From Oscillospiraceae bacterium (GTDB taxonomy: Bacteria > Bacillota > Clostridia > Oscillospirales > Oscillospiraceae): 55,343 nt of DNA. Positions within the stretch are counted from its first letter, which is position 1, and the number at the start of each line of letters is the position of its first letter. A model generated the notes under the pieces. It worked only from the letters and a program-made list of their open reading frames with translations, was not told where the DNA came from and searched no databases. Location of the stretch: the NCBI GenBank assembly GCA_016292255.1, contig JAEEZZ010000005.1, positions 1 to 55,343 of the forward strand. The letters are read 5' to 3'. Of the stretch, positions 1-9,683 are shown piece after piece. Position numbers and translations under genes: made by a program.

Positions 1-243
1 GCCCGCGTTTCCCGCGTAGGGACGGCACTCTGCCGTCCGCGTTTCCCGCGTAGGGACGGCACTCTGCCGTCCGCGTTTCCCGCGTAGGGACGGCACTCTG
101 CCGTCCGCGTTTCCCGCGTAGGGACGGCACCCTGCCGTCCGCGTTCCCCGCGTAGGGACGGCACTCTGCCGCCCGCGTTCCCCGCGTAGGGACGGCACTC
201 TGCCGTCCGCGTTTCCCGCGTAGGGACGGCACTCTGCCGTCCG
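1..243. repeat. Tandem array of GTAG-headed palindromes (REP-like), 34-bp period
   Basis: Seven copies start with GTAG at 16, 50, 84, 118, 152, 186 and 220. Each has the stem GACGGCA/TGCCGTC around a 1-3 base loop, followed by a constant CGCGTTTCCC-type linker. All copies point rightward, towards the transposase gene at 258-737. The array continues past the left window edge. The linkers are constant, so this is not a CRISPR array. GTAG in front of a hairpin is the known signature of REP elements handled by RAYT transposases. Confidence 0.9.
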
Positions 244-257
244 CGACGACGCGAAAA

Positions 258-737
258 CTATCCCTCGTTGTAATACTTGTCAAGACTCCATTTTGTTGGA
301 TTATTGTCGATGTATTCCCAAACTGCCCGATAATCTGCCTCCCCGCGAATGACGCGATCAAAATAATGCGATTGCCAGATCGACATTCCCAGGATTTTGG
401 ACACGCGTCGCTTGGTTTGCTGAACCACCCGCGACAGGTCAGGCAGAGGCTGCTCTGATTCATGGAAAGAAAGGATCATGTGAAAATGATTTGGCATGAT
501 CACGTATTTCTCTACCGTTACGTTTTGGTAGACATTTGACATCGCTTGAATGGCTTCGGCTGTCACGACCCCGGCATGGGATAAAATAACCTCGGATGAA
601 TGGGCTGCGTCTGATTTTGTTACTGTGCCAAGGAGCAATTTCCGATCCTCGGTGCAGACGGTGACGAAGTAATAACCCGGTTGGGAATAATCATAGTTTT
701 CCAATCGGTTTTTCTTTCGAACGGGACGATGATCCAT
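258..737 (-). CDS. REP-associated tyrosine transposase (RAYT, Y1_Tnp / IS200-like)
   Basis: A 159-residue single-strand HUH nuclease. The metal-binding HUH motif is H84-F85-H86 inside MPNHFHMI. The C-terminal block with EYIDNNPTKW (about residues 141-150) is the usual RAYT ending, with Y136 or Y142 as candidate nucleophile. The family cuts and joins single-stranded hairpin DNA preceded by GTAG. The start at 737 is preceded by GAGGT six bases upstream. The longer reading to 776 runs into a dispersed repeat and was rejected. It is a lone gene between two inverted arrays of GTAG palindromes, its likely substrates. It is intact, so the REP system may still be active. Confidence 0.9.
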   Translation of the reverse strand: MDHRPVRKKNRLENYDYSQPGYYFVTVCTEDRKLLLGTVTKSDAAHSSEVILSHAGVVTAEAIQAMSNVYQNVTVEKYVIMPNHFHMILSFHESEQPLPDLSRVVQQTKRRVSKILGMSIWQSHYFDRVIRGEADYRAVWEYIDNNPTKWSLDKYYNEG

Positions 738-754
738 TTCGATACCTCGGTTGT

Positions 755-790
755 ATTTGCCTGTGGCAAATTGCATTCGTACCGAATGCC
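755..790. repeat. Two-hairpin dispersed element, copy 1
   Basis: Contains TTTGCC-TGT-GGCAAA followed by GCATTCG-TAC-CGAATGC. A diverged copy in the opposite orientation lies at 7606-7639, where both palindromes are kept by compensating changes (GTTCG-GTA-CGAAC and TTTGCC-GGA-GGCAAA). It overlaps the upstream extension of the transposase ORF, which argues against the longer start. Confidence 0.6.
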
Positions 791-1095
791 GGACGGCAGG
801 GTGCCGTCCCTACGGAATAGGTGCGTGCAAATGGGGCGGACGGCAGGGTGCCGTCCCTACGGAATAGGTGCTTACGAATGGGGCGGACGGCAGGGTGCCG
901 TCCCTACGGAATAGGTGCGTACGAACGGGGCGGACGGCAGGGTGCCGTCCCTACGGAATAGGTGCTTACGAATGGGGCGGACGGCAGGGTGCCGTCCCTA
1001 CGGAATAGGTGCGTGCAAATGGGGCGGACGGCAGGGTGCCGTCCCTACGGAATAGGTGCTTACGAATGGGGCGGACGGCAGGGTGCCGTCCCTAC
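790..1095. repeat. Tandem array of inverted GTAG palindromes, 47-bp period
   Basis: Seven copies of GGACGGCA…TGCCGTCC followed by CTAC start at 791, 838, 885, 932, 979, 1026 and 1073. They read in the opposite orientation to the array at 1-243, so the two arrays form a large inverted pair around the RAYT gene. The 24-bp linker alternates between a GCTTACGAAT form and GCGTGCAAAT/GCGTACGAAC forms. This suggests the array grew by duplicating two-unit blocks. Confidence 0.9.
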
Positions 1096-1103
1096 AAAGC
1101 GGA

Positions 1104-1133
1104 CGGGCGCACGGCGCGTTTGCCGTGCGCCCG
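1104..1133 (-). terminator. Hairpin downstream of the BMP lipoprotein gene
   Basis: Perfect 12-bp stem CGGGCGCACGGC / GCCGTGCGCCCG with a 6-base loop, 20 bases past the stop of the gene at 1154. There is no clear U-tract on the minus strand, so intrinsic termination is possible but not certain. Confidence 0.4.
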
Positions 1134-1153
1134 TTGGGTAGGCGTGGGGAAAA

Positions 1154-2407
1154 TCAGTTCAGCAGCTCGATGCCGTCGATGTCGATGGCAAAGTAGGGAG
1201 CAGACTGGAAGTAGGACTCGTGGAACGCGCCGTCAAACACGGCCTCTTCCTTGTCGGGCGCGAAGTCGCCGTCGGTGTCCAGGGCGTAGGCCTGGGTCAG
1301 CTCCTGGCCGCCTACGGTGAAGGTCTTGGTGTCGAAGACCTGGATGCTGCCGTCCTTGAGGCCGGCTTCCACTTCCTCCAGCTTCTCCTTGGTGCCGGGG
1401 GCGACCAGCTTCTCATTGAGCGCGGTGAGCACCACAGCGCCTTCCTTCAGGCCCTTGCTCCAGTCCTGGGGGAATTCCTTGCCGTTGGCAACAGCCTCGA
1501 TGGCCTCGGTGAAGTAGACGGACCAGTCGATACGGGTGCCCACCAGGCAGGCCTCGGGAGCCACGGAGATCATGTCGTTGTTGTAGCTGGTGAAGAAAGC
1601 GCCCTTGGACTGGGCCATGGTGGCGGGGGTGGAGTTGTCGGCGTGCTGGGAGATCAGCTTGCAGCCGGCGTCGCACAGGGCGGAGGCAGCGTTGGACTCC
1701 GCGGTGGCGTCAGACCAGTTGTTGACGAACTGGACCTTCATGGTGACGGAGGGGCAGACGCTCCGGGCGCCCAGGAAGTAGGCAGTGTAGCCGGACTTGA
1801 CCTCCGCGAAGGGGAAGGCGCCCACGTAGCCGATCACAGCCTGCGCGGCGGTGATGGTGCCGTCGTCAATGAGCTGCCGCAGCTTCATGCCGGCCACGAT
1901 GCCGGCCAGGTAACGGCCCTCGTAGATGTTGGCGAAGGCGTTGTGGGTGTTCTTGAGGGAGTCGTTCCAGGAGCCCTGGTTGGTGCAGGAGACGAACTGA
2001 ATGTCGGGGTAATCGGGAGCGACCTTCAGCATAAAGTCTTCAAAGCCGAAGGAGTTGTTGAAGATGACCTTGCAGCCGGCGGCAGCCAGCTCACGGTTGG
2101 CGTCTTCGCAGGCGTCGCCCTCGGGGACGTTCCACTTGACGACCCATTCCACATTGATGCCCTTGGCCTTGAGGGCCTCGGTGGCAGCGTCCTTGCCGCG
2201 GATGAAGTTGTAGGTGTAGCCCTGGTCGTTTTCATCGCCGATGCAGATCAGACCGACCTTGATGGCGGTGCCGGAAGTTTCCTTGCCCGCTTCGGTCTGC
2301 TTGCCCGCGTCGGCAGGCTTGCCGGTTTCGGTCTTGTTCTCGGAGCAGCCGACGAACAGGGCGGCCACAAGGGCAAGACACAGCACCAATGCAAGAAGCT
2401 TTTTCAT
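1154..2407 (-). CDS. BMP-family (PnrA-like) substrate-binding lipoprotein
   Basis: A 417-residue extracytoplasmic binding protein for an ABC importer. The family mostly binds nucleosides. The start at 2407 has GGAGG 10 bases upstream. A lysine-containing hydrophobic signal ends in the lipobox LFVGC with C21, so the protein should be lipid-anchored. The fold begins at about residue 45 with KVGLICIGDENDQGYTYNF, followed by the family's FANIYEGRYLAGIVAGMKL-type helix. The usual ATPase and permease genes are not adjacent, so it must work with transporter parts encoded elsewhere or act as a sensor. It is transcribed alone from the promoter at 2470-2498. Substrate is not predictable beyond a nucleoside-like ligand. 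Confidence 0.88.
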   Translation of the reverse strand: MKKLLALVLCLALVAALFVGCSENKTETGKPADAGKQTEAGKETSGTAIKVGLICIGDENDQGYTYNFIRGKDAATEALKAKGINVEWVVKWNVPEGDACEDANRELAAAGCKVIFNNSFGFEDFMLKVAPDYPDIQFVSCTNQGSWNDSLKNTHNAFANIYEGRYLAGIVAGMKLRQLIDDGTITAAQAVIGYVGAFPFAEVKSGYTAYFLGARSVCPSVTMKVQFVNNWSDATAESNAASALCDAGCKLISQHADNSTPATMAQSKGAFFTSYNNDMISVAPEACLVGTRIDWSVYFTEAIEAVANGKEFPQDWSKGLKEGAVVLTALNEKLVAPGTKEKLEEVEAGLKDGSIQVFDTKTFTVGGQELTQAYALDTDGDFAPDKEEAVFDGAFHESYFQSAPYFAIDIDGIELLN

Positions 2408-2448
2408 GTGATTTTTTCCTCCATTTCTTTGATTGCCTTCCAAAAATA

Positions 2449-2498
2449 GTGGAATTTCTCCACACTGAAATCATAGCATAAAACATACTCTTTTTCAA
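2449..2498 (-). promoter_or_regulatory. Promoter of the BMP lipoprotein gene with downstream inverted repeat
   Basis: On the minus strand, TTGAAA (2493-2498), a 17-bp spacer and TATGAT (2470-2475) make a good sigma-A promoter. The inverted repeat GTGGA-N5-TCCAC (2449-2463) lies just after the expected start site and may be an operator or a leader hairpin. Confidence 0.65.
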
Positions 2499-2518
2499 GA
2501 TGTATATACGAAGAGTTT

Positions 2519-2564
2519 CTAAAAAATCGGCCACCGTCTGCGGCGCGCGCAGGCGATGGCCGAT
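2519..2564 (-). terminator. Intrinsic terminator of the clostripain gene
   Basis: On the minus strand the stem ATCGGCCA…TGGCCGAT extends inward through CGCAG pairing and is followed by TTTTTTA. It lies between the clostripain stop and the BMP promoter. Confidence 0.85.
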
Positions 2565-2576
2565 GCTGTGATTTGC

Positions 2577-5084
<2,508 letters not shown>

Positions 5085-5125
5085 AGAAATGACCTCCAAT
5101 ACTTGTAGTTTGAAAAGCTCCTATT

Positions 5126-5154
5126 ATTTTATCAAACTTTTTCCGGAAATGCAA
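5126..5154 (-). promoter_or_regulatory. Promoter of the clostripain gene
   Basis: Minus strand TTGCAT (5149-5154), 17-bp spacer, TAAAAT (5126-5131), about 40 bases before the start codon. Confidence 0.6.
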
Positions 5155-5246
5155 CGCAGAAAATGCGGGTTTTGTCCCTTTCCGGGAAATTTCGGGGAAC
5201 CAGACCGGGGCCGCCGGAATAGAATACTGTGAAAGGGGGCGTGTAT

Positions 5247-5477
5247 ATGCCTGGCACGCTGGATCGGCTGGGGCCGGGGGAGCGGGGGATCGTGGCCCGG
5301 CTCAGGCTGGCCCCGGAGCAGGCGGCCTCCCTGACCCGCCTGGGCCTGCGCCCCGGCACGGAGATCCTCTGCCTCCGCCGCGCCCCCCTGGGGGACCCGG
5401 CGGTGTATTGCTTCCGGGGAACAACGGCAGCGATCAGACGGAAGGACGCGAGGAAGGTAATAGTGAATAGTGAATAG
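5247..5477 (+). CDS. feoA: FeoA-domain protein (ferrous iron transport)
   Basis: A 76-residue SH3-like FeoA protein, recognisable from GERGIVARLRL and the TRLGLRPGTEILCLRRAPLG core with the usual final strand around AIRRKDARKVIV. FeoA helps FeoB move Fe(II) across the membrane. The ATG at 5247 has AAGGGGG seven bases upstream and is preferred over the GTG at 5229. It stands 36 bp ahead of feoB, so the two form an operon. The last residues and the stop codon lie inside a 7-bp tandem repeat (5459-5492), so the extreme C-terminus is repeat-derived. Confidence 0.88.
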   Translation: MPGTLDRLGPGERGIVARLRLAPEQAASLTRLGLRPGTEILCLRRAPLGDPAVYCFRGTTAAIRRKDARKVIVNSE

Positions 5478-5492
5478 TGAATAGTGAATAGT
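5459..5492. repeat. Heptamer tandem array AATAGTG, 4.9 copies
   Basis: Perfect 7-bp period from 5459 to 5492, between feoA and feoB. The feoA stop codon (5475-5477) is inside it. Because 7 is not a multiple of 3, the TAG in the unit appears in every reading frame. Confidence 0.9.
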
Positions 5493-5513
5493 ATTAGATC
5501 GGGGAGGATCAGA

Positions 5514-7388
5514 ATGACGATCACAGTGGCCTTTGCGGGGAACCCCAACGTGGGGAAATCCACCGTGTTCAATGCCCTTACGGGGCTGCGGCAGCACACG
5601 GGGAACTGGACGGGGAAAACCGTGGCCCCTGCGGCGGGCCGCTGGAGGCTGGAGGGAACGGTCTATGAGGCGGTGGATTTGCCTGGGGTCTATTCCCTGA
5701 GCGGCGGCACGCCGGAGGAGCGGCTGGCCTCCGACTATCTGATGACCCACAGCCCCGACGTGCTGGTGGCGGTGCTTGACGCCACGGCCCTGGAGCGCAG
5801 CCTGGAGCTGGCCCTGGAGCTGCGGGCCCTCCATCCCCGCATGGTGCTCTGTCTGAACCTCACGGACGAGGCCCAGCGCCTGGGCCTCCGGCCGGACTGC
5901 GCCGCCCTGGCGAAGGCGCTCCGGGCCCCCGTGGTGCCCACCCGGGCGGATCAAAAGCAGAGCTACGAGCTCCTGCGCCGCACCGTGGCCCTGCTGGCGT
6001 CCGCCACCGCCCCTGTCATCCTGAGCGAAGCGGAGCGGAGCCGAAGGATCCGTCCCCCCTGCGGCGGCGGAGCAGCAGACGCCCCCGCCCCTGTCATCCT
6101 GAGCGAAGCGGAGCGGAGCCGAAGGATCCGTCCTCCCTGCGGCCAGGCTACTGTCTCCCCCCAGGTCACGGCCTCCCAGCTGGCCCGCCGGGTGATGGGC
6201 GGCAGCCCCCGGCCCCGCCGGGACTGGGATCGGATCTTCCTGGGCAAATGGACTGCCTGGCCCATCCTTCTGCTGCTGCTATTTGCCGTCTTCTATCTCA
6301 CGGTTCGGGGGGCCAATCTGCCCTCGGCCCTGCTGGAGGCGGGCTTCTCCCGCCTGGGGGAGAGGCTGGCGGCCCTGCTCTCCGACCTGCCGCCGACGCT
6401 TCGGAGCCTGCTGCTGGATGGGATCTACGGCACCACGACCCGGGTGATCGCCGTCATGCTCCCGCCCATGGCCATATTCTTCCCCCTGTTCTCCCTGCTG
6501 GAGGATCTGGGCTTTCTGCCCCGGGCCGCCCTGCTGATGGATCGCCCCTTTGCGGCCTGCGGCTCCTGCGGGCGGCAGGGCCTGTGTATGTGTATGGGTC
6601 TGGGCTGCAACGCAGTGGGCGTCACCGGCTGCCGGATCATCCCCAACGAGAAGGAGCGGCTGGCGGCGATTTTGACAAACGCCCTGGTGCCCTGCAACGG
6701 CCGCTTTCCCACCTTGATCCTGCTGGCCGGGCTGCTGCTGGGCCGGGATGGCTCCCTTCCGGCGGCTGCCCAGGCGGGCTTTCTCACGGCCTGCCTGGCC
6801 CTGTCCTGCGCCGTGACCCTGGGGACCACCCTGCTGCTGCGGCGCAGCGTCCTCCGGGGGGAGGAGGCCTCCTTTGTGCTGGAGCTGCCCCCCTTTCGCA
6901 GGCCCCGGGTGGGACGGCTGCTGCTCCGCTCCCTGCTGGACAGGACCCTGCGGGTCCTGGGCCGGGCCGTCACCGTGGCCGCCCCGGCTGGTGCTGTGAT
7001 CTGGCTGTTAGATCGTCTGCCTGTGGGCGGGCGGCCCCTGCTCTCCCTGCTGGCCGCGGGGCTGGACCCCGTCGCCGCCCTGCTGGGCCTCACCGGCACC
7101 CTGCTGCTGGCCTTTCTGCTGAGCTTTCCCGCCAACGAGCTGCTGATCCCCCTGGCGCTGATGATTGCCGGGCCCACAGTCGCCGCCGGGGATCCCGCCG
7201 CCCTGTTCCCCGCAGGCACCGCCCTCTGCGCCGCCGTCTTTACCCTGTTCCACTGGCCCTGCTCCACCACCGTCCTGACAGTCTGGCACGAGACGAAGAG
7301 CCTGAAATGGACGCTGCTTTCCGTCCTGCTGCCCACCGCCGTGGGCGTGCTGCTCTGCGCGGGAGTCAATTTGCTTGTACACCTGTAG
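5514..7388 (+). CDS. feoB: FeoB ferrous iron transporter with repeat-derived linker
   Basis: A 624-residue polytopic Fe(II) transporter with an N-terminal G domain. G1 is GNPNVGKS (residues 9-16), G3 is DLPG near 54, and G4 is the variant NLTD. The membrane part starts near residue 240 and carries the CGSCGRQ and GCNAVGVTGCRIIPNEKERL segments in the place of the usual gate regions. Residues about 167-210 consist of two copies of PVILSEAERSRRIRPPCG. These are encoded by two in-frame copies of a dispersed non-coding repeat. The start at 5514 has GGGGAGG at 7 bases. The stop TAG overlaps a GTAG palindrome head. Confidence 0.9.
   Translation: MTITVAFAGNPNVGKSTVFNALTGLRQHTGNWTGKTVAPAAGRWRLEGTVYEAVDLPGVYSLSGGTPEERLASDYLMTHSPDVLVAVLDATALERSLELALELRALHPRMVLCLNLTDEAQRLGLRPDCAALAKALRAPVVPTRADQKQSYELLRRTVALLASATAPVILSEAERSRRIRPPCGGGAADAPAPVILSEAERSRRIRPPCGQATVSPQVTASQLARRVMGGSPRPRRDWDRIFLGKWTAWPILLLLLFAVFYLTVRGANLPSALLEAGFSRLGERLAALLSDLPPTLRSLLLDGIYGTTTRVIAVMLPPMAIFFPLFSLLEDLGFLPRAALLMDRPFAACGSCGRQGLCMCMGLGCNAVGVTGCRIIPNEKERLAAILTNALVPCNGRFPTLILLAGLLLGRDGSLPAAAQAGFLTACLALSCAVTLGTTLLLRRSVLRGEEASFVLELPPFRRPRVGRLLLRSLLDRTLRVLGRAVTVAAPAGAVIWLLDRLPVGGRPLLSLLAAGLDPVAALLGLTGTLLLAFLLSFPANELLIPLALMIAGPTVAAGDPAALFPAGTALCAAVFTLFHWPCSTTVLTVWHETKSLKWTLLSVLLPTAVGVLLCAGVNLLVHL
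6014..6130 (+). repeat. Two in-frame copies of the dispersed TCATTCTGAGCGAAG repeat inside feoB
   Basis: Copies at 6014-6052 and 6092-6130 are 78 bp apart, exactly 26 codons. The same repeat family occurs in intergenic DNA at 7500-7527, 12382-12409, 14851-14878 and 14894-14922. Here it encodes part of the linker between the G domain and the membrane domain. Confidence 0.85.
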
Positions 7389-7880
7389 CGCCGGCTTTTT
7401 CCCCGCCCGGACGCACCCATCGGTAGCGCGGGCTATTAGCCCGCCTTTTTCCCCGCTCGAGACAGTCACCAGTCACCAGTCACCAGGGGAGGGGGGTACG
7501 GATTCTTCGCTTTGCTCAGAATGACAGGCGGGGAAGCCCGTAGCGCCGGCTATTAGCCGGCCCGTTCCCCCGTCCCCGTAGGGAGCAATGCCCACATCGC
7601 TCCGGCGTTCGGTACGAACGTAATTTGCCGGAGGCAAATCCTGCCGGGCTGCGACGACGGAAGCGGTTCGAACACCGCACCTGGTTTGCCGGCTAATAGC
7701 CGGCGCTACAGTAGGGTGCGGTTGTAGGGGGCGGCGCCCACGACGCCCCGGGCCTATCCTGTTTCGATACGGTCGGGCTGTCGAGGACGCCAGCCCCTAC
7801 GCACCGTACGGACGCACCCTCCCCCCACCCTGCCTGTAGGGACAAGCATTGCTTGTCTGCCCCTACGGGGGACTACGAAC
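7384..7880. repeat. Repeat-filled intergenic region with seven GTAG palindromes
   Basis: No credible gene in about 500 bp. GTAG-headed palindromes lie at 7385-7406 (partial), 7423-7445 (CGGGCTATTAGCCCG core), 7540-7562 (CCGGCTATTAGCCGG core), 7578-7603, 7685-7709 (inverted), 7724-7749 and 7836-7867 (ACAAGCATTGCTTGT core). It also holds an AGTCACC heptamer array (7464-7486), a TCATTCTGAGCGAAG-type repeat (7500-7527, inverted) and copy 2 of the two-hairpin element (7606-7639). It is a landing site for many repeat families. Confidence 0.8.
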
Positions 7881-7889
7881 AATACAACG

Positions 7890-7929
7890 AAAAAACGGCA
7901 GGGCACGGATCGTACTCTGCCGTTTTTTT
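7890..7929 (-). terminator. Terminator between the repeat region and degV
   Basis: Stem AAAAAACGGCAG / CTGCCGTTTTTT with T-runs on both strands. It is placed to end the leftward degV transcript and would also stop rightward readthrough. Confidence 0.85.
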
Positions 7930-7937
7930 ATTTTTTT

Positions 7938-8795
7938 TCAGATCGGGTGCGTGCGCAGGAACAGCACGCCCAGGGTGTTGCGGCCGCAGTGGGAGGAGAC
8001 CGTACAGCCCGCCCGGGTGACGTGGAGGTTGGGGAAGTTCCCCAGGCTCCGCAGCTTCTCTACGCAGGCCTCCACCACGGCCTCGTCGCAGCCGGCGTGG
8101 GTGATGAAGACGTGGCTTTTGTCGATGTCGCTGCCGTCGCCGATGTGCTCGGTGATGTACTGCAGCAGCACCGCGTCGAATTTGCCCCGGTACTTCTTGC
8201 CCACGGACATCTTGCCGTCCTTGACGATGATGCAGGGCTTGAACTTCATCAGGTTCGCCCCCAGCATGGCCAGGGCGGAGCAGCGCCCGCCCTTGTGCAG
8301 GAACTCCAGGCTGTCGATGACGAAGGAGGCGTCCACATAGGCCGTCAGCCGGCGGCATTCCTCCGCGATGGCTGCGGCGCTCATGCCCTGCTCCGCCAGC
8401 TCTGCGGCCCGGATCACCAGCAGGCCCCCGCCTGTGGAGAGGTTTCTGGTGTCCACCACATGGATGTTCTCAAACTCCTCTGCGGCGATGACGCTGTTCT
8501 GGTAGGTGCAGGACATATCGGAGCAGATGGTGAAATGGACGATATGATAGCCCTGCTCCGCGTATTTGCGGAAGAACTCCGTGCAGTCCGCCAGGCTGGG
8601 GGCTGCCGTCTTGGGCAGGGAATGCTTCGTTTCGTAGCAGCGGTAGATCTCGTCGGGGTTGATGTCCACCCCGTCCACATAGTTCACCTCATTGAGGCTT
8701 ACGACCAGGGGCAGGATCGGAACGTGAAAGCGCTCCAGCAGCTCCGGGCTCAGGTCGGTGGTGCTGTCGCTGGTGATCAGGATCTTCTCGGGCAT
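7938..8795 (-). CDS. DegV family fatty-acid-binding protein (copy 1)
   Basis: A 285-residue two-domain DegV protein. The N-terminus ILITSDSTTDLSPELLE, the central TICSDMSCTYQNS and VVDTRNLSTGGG blocks, and EFLHKGGRCS are family hallmarks. DegV/FakB proteins bind single fatty acids. FakB forms hand them to the kinase FakA for phosphorylation, but no FakA is in this window. The start has AAGGAG 10 bases upstream. It shares a direction with DUF1836 upstream but has its own promoter, which overlaps a perfect inverted repeat. The second DegV at 9684 faces the opposite way. Confidence 0.92.
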   Translation of the reverse strand: MPEKILITSDSTTDLSPELLERFHVPILPLVVSLNEVNYVDGVDINPDEIYRCYETKHSLPKTAAPSLADCTEFFRKYAEQGYHIVHFTICSDMSCTYQNSVIAAEEFENIHVVDTRNLSTGGGLLVIRAAELAEQGMSAAAIAEECRRLTAYVDASFVIDSLEFLHKGGRCSALAMLGANLMKFKPCIIVKDGKMSVGKKYRGKFDAVLLQYITEHIGDGSDIDKSHVFITHAGCDEAVVEACVEKLRSLGNFPNLHVTRAGCTVSSHCGRNTLGVLFLRTHPI

Positions 8796-8807
8796 TTGGG
8801 TGACTCC

Positions 8808-8861
8808 TTACCGTTCATTGTTGTTTCTGTAGATTATACGATATGAACGGTAAAAAATCAA
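8808..8861 (-). promoter_or_regulatory. degV promoter bracketed by an 11-bp perfect inverted repeat
   Basis: Minus-strand TTGATT (8856-8861), 17-bp spacer, TATAAT (8833-8838). The arms TTACCGTTCAT (8808-8818) and ATGAACGGTAA (8843-8853) are exact complements, 24 bp apart. One arm is in the -35/-10 spacer and the other overlaps the Shine-Dalgarno region. This looks like an operator pair for a repressor. Confidence 0.65.
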
Positions 8862-8864
8862 GCG

Positions 8865-9482
8865 TTAATGTTCCTTTTCGGTGAGCTTTTCGATGCTTCC
8901 GCCGGTGGAGAGATCCTTGTCCGCCAGCAGCATGAGCTTTTCCGCCAACAGCCGGGAGAAGCCGCCGATGACCGCAGAGGAAATGATCAGCTCCTCGGTC
9001 TGCTCCGTGGAGAAGGGCGTCTTGTCCGCGTGATCCAGGATGGGGCCCGCCACGGCCCGCACCTGCTGGACAAAGTAGGAGGCGGAAAGGGCGTGCCTTG
9101 CGGCGTAGCTGGTGTAGAAGCTCTGCACCTCCTCCGGCGTGAGGCTGACGGGCATCAGATTCCGGATCAGCCCGATGCTCAGCCCCTGCTTCAGGGTGCA
9201 GATTACCAGCAGATAGGCAATGTGGATCCGGTAATAGCGCTTTTTCGTGGGCTCGGGCATGATCTTCGTCCGCACGTAGTTGTTGATGGCGGCAGAGGTG
9301 ATGTATTCCTCCTCCTTCAGCTCCGGGGGCAAATAGTCCAGATACTGCCGCAGCAGGACGATGACCTGCTCCATATACAGGCCCAGATCCGGGATCTGCT
9401 CCCAGGCGGGCAGACGGTAGTTGTTGAGATAGGTTTCCCAGCGGCGGAGCTTGCCCGCCACCAAAGGCTTGTCATAATTCAT
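8865..9482 (-). CDS. DUF1836 domain protein
   Basis: A 205-residue cytoplasmic protein of the Firmicute DUF1836 family, which carries a MerR-like N-terminal DNA-binding region. Typical segments are LYMEQVIVLLRQYLDYLP, EYITSAAINNYVRTKIMPEP and KKRYYRIHIAYLLVICTLKQ. Function is unproven. Its placement beside degV makes it a candidate regulator of the neighbouring inverted-repeat operator, which is inference only. The start follows CGGAGG and its promoter is at 9528-9556. Confidence 0.85.
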   Translation of the reverse strand: MNYDKPLVAGKLRRWETYLNNYRLPAWEQIPDLGLYMEQVIVLLRQYLDYLPPELKEEEYITSAAINNYVRTKIMPEPTKKRYYRIHIAYLLVICTLKQGLSIGLIRNLMPVSLTPEEVQSFYTSYAARHALSASYFVQQVRAVAGPILDHADKTPFSTEQTEELIISSAVIGGFSRLLAEKLMLLADKDLSTGGSIEKLTEKEH

Positions 9483-9527
9483 GTTGCAGCCTCCGATCGG
9501 GTGATATTCCGAGATAGATATGACAGT

Positions 9528-9556
9528 ATTATATCACGGTTTTCCCGGAAAAGCAA
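9528..9556 (-). promoter_or_regulatory. Promoter of the DUF1836 gene
   Basis: Minus-strand TTGCTT (9551-9556), 17-bp spacer, TATAAT (9528-9533). Confidence 0.65.
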
Positions 9557-9580
9557 CGGTCGTTTGTCGGATTTCTTCTA

Positions 9581-9612
9581 TTGACATAGAGAAGCCCATG
9601 TGCTAATATAAT
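9581..9612 (+). promoter_or_regulatory. Promoter of the second degV operon
   Basis: TTGACA at 9581-9586. TAATAT at 9604-9609 gives a 17-bp spacer, and TATAAT at 9607-9612 gives 20 bp. It lies back to back with the DUF1836 promoter. Confidence 0.6.
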
Positions 9613-9683
9613 ATTAAATATTAGATAGCATGACATTTACAATCAATTCATCTTGCGTGGCCCTTCCACGGAAAGGAGTACCA

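Noticed and set aside
258..737. A complete IS200/IS605 insertion sequence
   Set aside because: No TnpB partner and no defined element ends. The flanks are REP-type palindromes and the protein ending is of RAYT type.
681..914. Small rightward frames across the palindrome arrays (also 1009-1320)
   Set aside because: They are translations of the tandem repeats themselves and have no ribosome sites.
1..1095. Regularly spaced repeats that could be taken for CRISPR arrays (also 55115-55343)
   Set aside because: The spacers are constant linkers and the periods of 33, 34 and 47 bp give no room for unique 30-bp spacers. No cas genes are present.
7646..7690. GGTTCGAACACC as a possible tRNA T-arm
   Set aside because: No acceptor or anticodon stems can be built around it. 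It lies in repeat-rich DNA.
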